Below, piece after piece: positions 1-5,635 of a DNA stretch of 6,798 bases. The translations under genes and the position numbers were made by a program. The DNA is taken from NCBI GenBank assembly GCA_012727965.1, contig JAAYFZ010000221.1:1-6798 (forward strand), read 5' to 3'. Origin of the DNA: Clostridiaceae bacterium. GTDB lineage: Bacteria; Bacillota; Clostridia; Saccharofermentanales; UBA5734. Position 1 is the stretch's first letter, and each line of letters starts with the position of its first letter. The notes below the pieces were generated by a model. It was given only the letters and a program-made list of their open reading frames with translations. It was not told the origin of the DNA and did not search any database.

Positions 1-1528
1 CTTCATTTGCTTTTTTACCTCCAGTTGCGTAGTACATGACCTTCTCCTGAGTGGCACCCTGCCAATCAATTTCGCCGGTCAGACGGCCTTCGTGCATTAC
101 CAGTATACGGTCACTCATACCAATAATCTCAGGCAGCTCAGATGAAATCATTATTATACAAACTCCCTGTTCTATGAGCTCATTCATGATATTGTATATC
201 TCGACCTTCGCACCTACATCGATGCCTCGAGTAGGCTCATCCATAATCATGACCCGGGGATTTGTAACAAGCCACTTAGCCAGAACGACCTTCTGCTGAT
301 TACCACCGGAAAGATTTTTCGTCAGCTGTTCTACGGACGGTGTCTTGATACGCAGTTCATTAACATAACGTTCAGTTTGCTTAATGATCTCATTGTCATT
401 TAAGAGTTTATTTTTGGTAAATTTCTTGAACGAAGCCAGAGCTGTATTGAAGCGTATATCCTGGCTCAAAACCAGACCATAACGCTTTCTATCCTCAGAT
501 ATATAAGCAATACCGGCATCGATTGCCTGCTCAGGACTGTGTATGTTGATCTTCTCTCCATTTAAGAACAGTTCACCGCTGATGCCTGTGCCATAAGCTC
601 CAAATAAACTCATGACAAGCTCAGTGCGGCCGGCGCCCATAAGTCCTGCGATACCGAGAATCTCACCCTTTCTGAGGTCAAATGAGACATTATCGATCAT
701 AACCTTGTCTGGCAGTTCAGGATTATGTACTGTCCAGTCGCGGACAGACATTACCGTCTCGCCTGCAGTATGCGGTTTACGCGGGAACAGTTGTGTCAAT
801 TCACGTCCAACCATGTAAGAGATAAGTTCCTCTTCGTTGATTTCATTTACCTTTTTAGTCGTGATTGTTTTACCGTCTCTAAGAACAGTAACAGAATCCG
901 CAATGCTGAAAACTTCACCAAGCTTATGTGAAATATAGATACAGGTAACTCCCTTGGTCTTAAGCTCACGTAGAATTTCAAGCAGATTATCTGTTTCTGT
1001 TTCTGTAAGAGCTGCTGAGGGCTCGTCGAGGATCAATAGATCAGCTCTTTTTGAAATTGCCTTGGCAATCTCAACTAGCTGCTGTTTTCCAACACCCAGA
1101 TTAATAACCCTGGTGGTTGGACTTAAATCCAGGTGTACTTCCTTCAGAACATCCTGAGTCTTAGTATATGTTTCTGACTCATTAAGGAGTCCTTTTTTCG
1201 TTATTTCTGAGCCAAGAAAAATGTTCTCGGCGATTGTCATCTGTTTAACTAGAGCCAGCTCCTGATAGATAATAGCTATGCCCTTGTGCTCACTGTCCTT
1301 GATAGTATTGAATTTCTGTACTTCTCCATTGAAAATAATATCACCGGAATAAGTGCCAAAATTATAAATACCGCTCAGGACCTTCATAAGAGTTGATTTG
1401 CCGGCACCATTTTCGCCGACCAGTGCATGTATTTCGCCGCGTTTTACTTGAAAAGTAACTTCATCAAGTGCGCGGACACCAGGGAATTCTTTTGTTATTC
1501 CCTTCATTTCAAGAATATAATCAGCCAT
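1..1528 (-). CDS. xylG: Sugar ABC transporter ATP-binding protein, XylG/MmsA (GguA) type, 3' end cut by window edge
   Basis: This is the cytoplasmic ATPase that powers import of a monosaccharide (xylose or related) by a CUT2-family ABC transporter. My translation gives 509 uninterrupted codons with no stop before the edge; relatives are about 510-515 aa, so only a few residues are missing. It has two fused nucleotide-binding domains. The first has Walker A GENGAGKST (res 38-46), signature LGVGKQQ (144-150), Walker B LLILDEP (164-170) and H-loop His201. The second has a degenerate Walker A, GLMGAGRT (295-302) with Arg in place of Lys, signature LSGGNQQK (406-413), Walker B MIMDEPTRG (427-435), and Ser/Glu (ISSELPE) where the H-loop His would be. 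That asymmetry is normal for this family. The ATG at 1528 follows GGAGG (1533-1537). It lies 143 nt after xylF and probably shares its transcript. Text similarity is split between E. coli XylG and Agrobacterium GguA, so the symbol is tentative. Confidence 0.93.
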   Translation of the reverse strand, partial: MADYILEMKGITKEFPGVRALDEVTFQVKRGEIHALVGENGAGKSTLMKVLSGIYNFGTYSGDIIFNGEVQKFNTIKDSEHKGIAIIYQELALVKQMTIAENIFLGSEITKKGLLNESETYTKTQDVLKEVHLDLSPTTRVINLGVGKQQLVEIAKAISKRADLLILDEPSAALTETETDNLLEILRELKTKGVTCIYISHKLGEVFSIADSVTVLRDGKTITTKKVNEINEEELISYMVGRELTQLFPRKPHTAGETVMSVRDWTVHNPELPDKVMIDNVSFDLRKGEILGIAGLMGAGRTELVMSLFGAYGTGISGELFLNGEKINIHSPEQAIDAGIAYISEDRKRYGLVLSQDIRFNTALASFKKFTKNKLLNDNEIIKQTERYVNELRIKTPSVEQLTKNLSGGNQQKVVLAKWLVTNPRVMIMDEPTRGIDVGAKVEIYNIMNELIEQGVCIIMISSELPEIIGMSDRILVMHEGRLTGEIDWQGATQEKVMYYATGGKKANE

Positions 1529-1532
1529 GTTC

Positions 1533-1537
1533 CCTCC
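1533..1537 (-). promoter_or_regulatory. Ribosome binding site of the ABC ATPase gene
   Basis: The minus strand reads GGGGGAGGGAAC directly before the ATG at 1528. The GGAGG core lies 4 nt from the start codon, which is rather close. It supports this ATG over the next in-frame Met at residue 8. Confidence 0.7.
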
Positions 1538-1572
1538 CCCATCTGACAGTATGCTTTTGCTGCAACTGCCTG

Positions 1573-1633
1573 CGACAGAGCTGCCAATCAAGATGTCCCT
1601 GAATCAGGGATAGCCGTCAAGGCAGCTCTGCCG
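1573..1633 (-). terminator. Large intercistronic stem-loop after xylF (processing, stability or attenuation element)
   Basis: CAGAGCTGCC at 1576-1585 is perfectly complementary to GGCAGCTCTG at 1621-1630. The pairing extends to 1573 and 1633 through one G-U and two G-C pairs, giving a 13-bp outer stem. Inside it is a second inverted repeat, TCCCTGA/TCAGGGA, at 1596-1610. No run of T follows on the minus strand, so it does not look like a classical intrinsic terminator. By analogy with other binding-protein genes placed first in ABC operons, it may protect the xylF message from 3' decay or let only part of the transcripts continue into the ATPase gene. The structure is visible in the sequence; the role is inference. 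Confidence 0.6.
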
Positions 1634-1671
1634 TGGAGTTGTCAGTTATTGATAACTAATATTCGAGTGGT

Positions 1672-2697
1672 TTATTTCATTACGTCAGCTTCTTTGAGGT
1701 AGCCGCTGTCGATCAGAACACTCTTGAGGTTATCAGCATCAACTGATACTGGTGTAAGCAGAACGGAAGGAACATCTTTTACGCCATTGCTGACGACCTG
1801 TCCATCTGTTTTGATCTCTTTTTCAGCGAACATATCCTGAGCGATCTTGATGGCTTCTTTACCGAGTTCACGAGTATCTTTGAATACTGTCATTGACTGC
1901 TCGCCAGCCATGATGCGCTGTGCTGCTGCCAGCTCTGCGTCCTGACCAGTAACAACTACGCTGCCTGCCAGACCTTCTTTGTTAAGAGCCTGGATAGAGC
2001 CGCCTGCTGTACCATCATTAGGTGCGAGGACTCCGACGATGTCTGTGCTCTTATTCAGAGCTGCTTCAACGTGCTTCATAGCTTCTTCAGCTTTCCAGTC
2101 CTGACATGCCTGCTCATTAAGAACAACATAGTCGCCGCTGTCGATTTTAGGCTGCAGTTTGTTCATTGCGCCTTCTTTGAACAGTTTGGCATTGTTATCT
2201 TCTGGGTCACCAGACAGAATAACGATATTGCCTTTGTCAACATTATTGACAAAATATTCACCCTGGAGCTCACCGACTTTTACATTGTCGAATGAGAGGT
2301 AGATATCGAGCTTATCTGTTGCGGTGATTAAACGGTCATAAGATATAACCTTGACTCCGCTGGCTGCTGCGTCTTCTACGATAGCTGCTGCTGCTGCTGC
2401 GTCATGTGGTGCAAGAATCAGAACGTCAATTCCTTCTGAAATCATGTTTTCACACTGTGCTTTTTGTTTCTGAGCGTCAAGATCAGCGACATTGCTGACG
2501 AATTCGATTCCGGCATCCTGACAAGCTTTTTCCATGGTATCCTTATCACGTGCCCAGCGCTCTTCTTGCAGAGTCGGGATAGAGATACCAACCTTAAGTT
2601 TGCCGTCGTCCTTCTTGTCCTTCTTACAGCCAGCCACGATTGACAAGCTCATAGAAAGCGCCAATACTACTGTCGCAATTCTGACAATTTTCTTCAT
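1672..2697 (-). CDS. xylF: Xylose-type sugar ABC transporter substrate-binding lipoprotein (XylF)
   Basis: This is a 341-aa periplasmic-binding-protein-like type 1 fold protein that captures a sugar outside the membrane and hands it to the ABC transporter encoded next to it. Residues 1-23 form a lipoprotein signal peptide (KK, hydrophobic core) ending in lipobox VAGC with Cys24 as the lipid-anchored residue, followed by a Lys/Asp-rich linker. Residues matching the xylose contacts of E. coli XylF are all present: Arg47-Trp48 (ERW), Arg122 (YDRLI), the DNNA motif with Asn169, Trp201, Asn227-Asp228 (APNDGTAGG), Asp253 (TGQDAEL) and Lys273 (TVFK). The block KDVPSVLLTPV near res 307-317 is also typical of XylF. 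The start is supported by AAGGAGG (2706-2712), 8 nt upstream. It carries six consecutive alanines (100-105). It is followed by the ATPase gene, so this copy is probably the transport subunit. Exact sugar specificity is not provable here. Confidence 0.92.
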   Translation of the reverse strand: MKKIVRIATVVLALSMSLSIVAGCKKDKKDDGKLKVGISIPTLQEERWARDKDTMEKACQDAGIEFVSNVADLDAQKQKAQCENMISEGIDVLILAPHDAAAAAAIVEDAAASGVKVISYDRLITATDKLDIYLSFDNVKVGELQGEYFVNNVDKGNIVILSGDPEDNNAKLFKEGAMNKLQPKIDSGDYVVLNEQACQDWKAEEAMKHVEAALNKSTDIVGVLAPNDGTAGGSIQALNKEGLAGSVVVTGQDAELAAAQRIMAGEQSMTVFKDTRELGKEAIKIAQDMFAEKEIKTDGQVVSNGVKDVPSVLLTPVSVDADNLKSVLIDSGYLKEADVMK

Positions 2698-2705
2698 GCT
2701 TTTTT

Positions 2706-2712
2706 CCTCCTT
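2706..2712 (-). promoter_or_regulatory. Strong ribosome binding site of xylF
   Basis: The minus strand carries TAAGGAGGA with AAGGAGG 8 nt before the ATG at 2697. This near-perfect Shine-Dalgarno sequence suits a highly expressed binding protein. Confidence 0.8.
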
Positions 2713-2769
2713 AGAAGTGTTGTATCATTTGCGGGGCAGATAAATATTCACCCCTTCTGCTGTGATATT

Positions 2770-2799
2770 AACATAGAGTAATCTGGACTTGCTTGACCA
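2770..2799 (-). promoter_or_regulatory. Possible sigma-A promoter of xylF (weak -35)
   Basis: On the minus strand TGGTCA (2794-2799) is followed after 18 nt by TATGTT (2770-2775). Each hexamer matches the sigma-A consensus at only 4 of 6 bases. A poor -35 that coincides with half of the palindrome is what an activator-dependent promoter would look like, but matches this weak occur by chance in AT-rich DNA. Confidence 0.3.
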
Positions 2800-2810
2800 C
2801 AATATGGTCA
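2794..2810. promoter_or_regulatory. Candidate operator: palindrome TGACCA-N5-TGGTCA
   Basis: The two 6-bp arms are perfectly complementary and 5 nt apart, centred about 105 bp upstream of the xylF start codon and next to the possible -35. It is too short for an intrinsic terminator and no T-tract follows. Candidate binders are the response regulator encoded at 4050-5615 or an unlinked dimeric repressor such as a LacI or XylR type. AraC-family regulators more often use direct repeats, so the binder is uncertain. Confidence 0.4.
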
Positions 2811-2821
2811 TATTAAACTAA

Positions 2822-2851
2822 TTGCCCTCCGCAGCGATCCGCGAAGGGCAA
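2822..2851 (-). terminator. Hairpin downstream of the first sugar-binding gene, possible weak terminator or attenuator
   Basis: TTGCCCTCCGC (2822-2832) pairs with GCGAAGGGCAA (2841-2851) to give an 11-bp stem with one G-U pair and an 8-nt loop. On the minus strand it is followed by ATTAGTTTAAT, a broken T-rich run. That fits a weak or partial terminator for the kinase-regulator-sensor transcript, 58 nt after the stop of the binding-protein gene. The weak T-tract means read-through into xylF cannot be excluded. Confidence 0.5.
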
Positions 2852-2909
2852 AGTTTATAGCAATATAATGCTAATGACAAAATTATCCTGTTAGGCAGGC
2901 AGTGAAATA

Positions 2910-3995
2910 TTAAGGCCATTCAGACTGTGGAATATTACGATAGACATCCTTCTTGGCATGAAAACCATTCTCTAAAATAATATCTGCCATATTCTCAGAA
3001 GTTACCATGACAGGCATGATCCGGTAATAAGGAACAATGTGTTTGCCGTCATTAAAAGTATCATTCGCCGGCGCTTCCTTGCCCTCGGCCAGATCGACCG
3101 CAGCTTTTGCCGCTATTTGAGCCAGACTCTCGATCGGCTTGAAGACTGTCATCAGCTGTGAGCCCTCGACAATACGCTGACAGGCATCCAGATCAGCATC
3201 CTGTCCTGTCACAGGCACGCTGCCAGCGAGCTTATGCATGGCCAGAGCTCTAAGTGCGGCTCCGGCCAAAGCGTCATTACAGCAAAAAATGCCATCGATC
3301 AGATGACCGTCATCCAACCATCTCCTTGCTTTGATATAAGCATCATCCGCGCTCCAGTTCTCAGCATAATCTTCCAAAACAATTTCGGTATCGGGATAGT
3401 CCTGCTGCACATCCATAATTCCGCTCACAAGCAGGGAAACATTATTATCTTCACGTGAACCTTTCATAAGTGCGAATCTGCCTGCAGGAACAGCCTCAAA
3501 CATCTTGCGGGCCATCAAACGACCTACCTCTACATTGTCAAAAGACACGTACAGATCGACATTTGCCTGATTGATCAGTCTATCATAGGCGATAACCTTG
3601 ATACCCTTGCTTTGTGCTAGCTCAACTTCGTCGACCAGCTGATCAGCGTCGATGGAAATAATCACCAGCACATCGACCTTGCGATCGATCAGATAACGGA
3701 TCTGACTCTGTTGCTCCTTGGCATCACTGGTGGCATTTTGTACTATGACCTCAGCGCCCAGCTCATTGGCTTCTGATACGAAAACATCGCGGTCTCGCAT
3801 CCAGCGGTCAAGCACCAGTGTATCCATGGCTAATCCTATTACAGGCTTGCCTTGATCCTGAGGCCCCACCGGTACTTCCTCACTCTTGTCATCTTTGCAG
3901 GCAGCAAGAACAGATGTCATCCCAGCAAGCATAAACAGCATGAGTATAAGACTCAGCACTCTGCCAATGCTTCTGTTTTTTTCTGAATCCCGCAT
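2910..3995 (-). CDS. XylF-family sugar-binding lipoprotein, probable sensor subunit (XylFII-like)
   Basis: This 361-aa lipoprotein has the type 1 periplasmic-binding fold and is paralogous to the xylF product downstream. Residues 1-32 form a long signal peptide with lipobox LAAC and Cys33. Matches to the E. coli XylF xylose contacts are Arg64-Trp65 (DRW), Arg139 (YDRLI), Asn184-Asn185 (EDNN), Trp214, Asn240-Asp241, Asp266 (TGQDADL) and Lys286 (TVFK). The start chosen is the ATG at 3995 because GGAGGAG (4001-4007) lies 5 nt upstream; the upstream in-frame ATG at 4022 would overlap that site and add nine non-signal residues. It is 54 nt after the response regulator and separated from xylF by a hairpin. 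That position suggests it works with the kinase, as XylFII does with LytS in clostridia. It could instead be a second transport binding protein. The sensor role is inference; the fold and ligand class are firm. Confidence 0.88.
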   Translation of the reverse strand: MRDSEKNRSIGRVLSLILMLFMLAGMTSVLAACKDDKSEEVPVGPQDQGKPVIGLAMDTLVLDRWMRDRDVFVSEANELGAEVIVQNATSDAKEQQSQIRYLIDRKVDVLVIISIDADQLVDEVELAQSKGIKVIAYDRLINQANVDLYVSFDNVEVGRLMARKMFEAVPAGRFALMKGSREDNNVSLLVSGIMDVQQDYPDTEIVLEDYAENWSADDAYIKARRWLDDGHLIDGIFCCNDALAGAALRALAMHKLAGSVPVTGQDADLDACQRIVEGSQLMTVFKPIESLAQIAAKAAVDLAEGKEAPANDTFNDGKHIVPYYRIMPVMVTSENMADIILENGFHAKKDVYRNIPQSEWP

Positions 3996-4000
3996 AATAT

Positions 4001-4007
4001 CTCCTCC
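4001..4007 (-). promoter_or_regulatory. Ribosome binding site fixing the start of the sensor-type binding protein
   Basis: The minus strand reads AAGGAGGAGATATT before the ATG at 3995. The GGAGGAG core with 5-nt spacing decides in favour of 3995 over the in-frame ATG at 4022, which has no comparable site. Confidence 0.8.
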
Positions 4008-4049
4008 TTGACAAACCAACATACTAAAAGGCCGATCAGTATCATCAAA

Positions 4050-5615
4050 TCAACGAAAATCGGATGGTGTTCGTCCAGTGATCCGTTTGAATATCCTGCT
4101 GAAATAGTTAGGATCGCTATAGCCTAGCTTCAGACTGATCTCCTTGACTGAGAGATCCGTGCCCCTGAGCAGGTCTTTTGCCTTTTTGATCCTGATATCT
4201 GTCAAATAATCAATAAAAGTCCGGCCCATCTGAGCGCTGAATATTCTACTAAGATATTGCGGACTCAGAGAAATCTTGGTCGCTGCAGATTCGAGTGAAA
4301 TCGAGCTGTCGCTGAAATTGGTGTCAAGATATTCTTTTGCCTGCATGACCAAATCATTTACATTGCGGTTGCGCATACCTGATATCAACTCACAGGTCTG
4401 CTGGATTCTGGTATGAGCCATCTCCCTGAAATCATCAGCATGGTCGGCCTCAAGCAGTTTACAATAATTGAAACTGTTGCTTGATCCGTTATGCCTACGC
4501 TGCGCTTCACGCTCAGTCAGAGCCATCAGTACCATAATTCTGCTCTTAAGCTGTTCTGTAGGCAGATCGACCAGGTTGTCATATATACTGTCAAACAGCA
4601 TACAGGCCATACCCGGGTCAGCTGAAGCAACTGACTCAAAATACTCTCTCTCTATCGTTTCAATATCTCTGCCGCTTGACGGCAGCTCGGCCAGCCGACT
4701 GTAGAGCATAACCTGTCCAGGAGCAGCCAGCTGCATGGCCTGCAGCGATTCCTGCCAGGCATGATGCAGATCATCTGCAGTCTCGCAGGGATTGCTGATA
4801 CCAGCCCTGACCTCAACATCAAGTCTATTCTTGATTTTCTCGATTATCATCCGGCCAAGCATATCAGCCTGTTGCTGCAGCGAACTTAGCATTTCAGGCT
4901 CAGCCGGGAAAAATACAACCATTCTGTTCAACAGCAGTGGCCCGATCAGACAGGCATGGACAGACTTGATCAGCTCGCGAAGTGTCTGATAGCTGCGATG
5001 CAGCCGAACATGACTGCCGATCCTGTTCTGCATCATGCCATTTTCGCTGTCTTCGCCAAACTCAAGCGTCATCACAAGACCATGTGCACCTTGAATTTCC
5101 AGCATTTCCAGGTATCTGGCTATATCCTGCTGACCGCTATCCGGAAACAGCAATGCATAGACGAACCCTGTCTCAAGCACGCCGATAACATTTTCCAGCT
5201 TCTCACGCATAGCCAGATCATCATAACGACGCTGCCGATATTCATCTACCTGTACGATAGCACTGTCGACTGTCTGAATGATCCTGGCACGATTAACAGG
5301 TTTCATCAAATAATCGAAAACACTAAGACTGATCGCCTGCTTCGCATAATCAAATTTGTCATAAGCAGTAAGTAGTATGATCACGGCAGCCGGCAGAAAT
5401 TCACGGATCGAGCGAATAGCCTCGATACCATTAATACCAGGCATGCTGATATCCATAAGAATAATATCAGGATGCAGAATTTCCGATTTCTGAATCGCTT
5501 CACGCCCTGATTTCGCAGTTTCGATCTGACAGCTCGAACCGTATTCTTTTTCCAGTATAAATTTAAGTGAATCTACAACGAGCTGCTCATCATCAACTAA
5601 TAAAACTCTGTACAC
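4050..5615 (-). CDS. YesN-type response regulator with AraC-family DNA-binding domain
   Basis: This 521-aa cytoplasmic transcription factor is the partner of the kinase encoded just upstream. The receiver domain (about res 1-125) has the acidic pair Asp8-Asp9, phospho-acceptor Asp55 (IILMDISMPG), Thr83 (LLTAYD) and Lys105 (YLMKPV), so it looks fully functional. A middle region of about 280 residues is typical of YesN proteins; around 270-295 it contains GISNPCETADDLHHAWQESL, the kind of segment seen in degenerate GGDEF-like YesN linkers. The C-terminus (about 420-521) has two helix-turn-helix units ending in the conserved AraC signature LGYSDPNYFSRIFKRITG. The start is GTG at 5615, supported by AAGGAGG 7 nt upstream. 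It follows the kinase stop by 20 nt and is surely co-transcribed with it. The likely target is the xylF promoter region; this is inference from context and from the XylFII-LytS-YesN model. Confidence 0.93.
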   Translation of the reverse strand: MYRVLLVDDEQLVVDSLKFILEKEYGSSCQIETAKSGREAIQKSEILHPDIILMDISMPGINGIEAIRSIREFLPAAVIILLTAYDKFDYAKQAISLSVFDYLMKPVNRARIIQTVDSAIVQVDEYRQRRYDDLAMREKLENVIGVLETGFVYALLFPDSGQQDIARYLEMLEIQGAHGLVMTLEFGEDSENGMMQNRIGSHVRLHRSYQTLRELIKSVHACLIGPLLLNRMVVFFPAEPEMLSSLQQQADMLGRMIIEKIKNRLDVEVRAGISNPCETADDLHHAWQESLQAMQLAAPGQVMLYSRLAELPSSGRDIETIEREYFESVASADPGMACMLFDSIYDNLVDLPTEQLKSRIMVLMALTEREAQRRHNGSSNSFNYCKLLEADHADDFREMAHTRIQQTCELISGMRNRNVNDLVMQAKEYLDTNFSDSSISLESAATKISLSPQYLSRIFSAQMGRTFIDYLTDIRIKKAKDLLRGTDLSVKEISLKLGYSDPNYFSRIFKRITGRTPSDFR

Positions 5616-5622
5616 AATTCTG

Positions 5623-5629
5623 CCTCCTT
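5623..5629 (-). promoter_or_regulatory. Ribosome binding site supporting the GTG start of the response regulator
   Basis: AAGGAGG lies 7 nt before GTG (5613-5615) inside the 20-nt gap after the kinase stop codon. The residues right after the GTG (YRVLLVDDE) are the normal first beta-strand of a receiver domain, so the non-ATG start is well supported. Confidence 0.8.
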
Positions 5630-5635
5630 CCTGCT

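Larger units (their letters stand above)
1529..1671 (-). other. Intercistronic region between xylF and the ATPase gene
   Basis: This 143-nt untranslated stretch is longer than the other gaps within the cluster except the one before xylF. It contains a large stem-loop (1573-1633) and the ATPase ribosome binding site. I see no convincing promoter and no T-tract after the stem-loop on the minus strand, so read-through from xylF is the likely way the ATPase gene is expressed. Confidence 0.7.
2698..2909 (-). promoter_or_regulatory. Regulatory region upstream of xylF
   Basis: This is the longest non-coding gap in the window (212 nt). In transcription order it holds a small inverted repeat TAGCA-N6-TGCTA (2858-2873), a strong GC-rich hairpin (2822-2851), the palindrome TGACCA-N5-TGGTCA (2794-2810), a possible promoter (2770-2799), a weak GGGG/CCCC hairpin in the presumed leader (2733-2754), and the xylF ribosome binding site. 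The arrangement suggests that xylF has its own regulated promoter, downstream of a stop or pause for the regulatory-gene transcript. I did not find a convincing catabolite-control (cre) box by eye. Confidence 0.6.

Noticed and set aside
1576..1630. Stem-loop as an insertion-sequence end or attachment site
   Set aside because: There is no transposase or integrase nearby, no target duplication, and the genes on both sides are intact and co-directional; an RNA element is the simpler reading.
2733..2754. GGGG/CCCC hairpin in the xylF leader as a riboswitch or attenuator
   Set aside because: Only four G-C pairs plus two wobble pairs close a 10-nt AT-rich loop; there is no known riboswitch architecture and no T-tract.
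2858..2873. TAGCA-N6-TGCTA inverted repeat as an operator or as a promoter (TTGTCA with TATAAA)
   Set aside because: The arms are only 5 bp in AT-rich DNA, and the hexamers are just 15 nt apart, too close for a good sigma-A promoter. It may be chance.
3996..4022. Upstream in-frame ATG extending the sensor-type binding protein by nine residues
   Set aside because: The extension (MLVCQGGDI) is encoded across the Shine-Dalgarno sequence of the inner ATG and adds nothing like a signal peptide; the ATG at 3995 is correctly spaced from GGAGGAG.
4956..5375. 139-codon open frame on the plus strand within the response regulator gene
   Set aside because: It is antisense to a well-supported YesN-type regulator, and its Cys/His-rich composition is that of a shadow frame.
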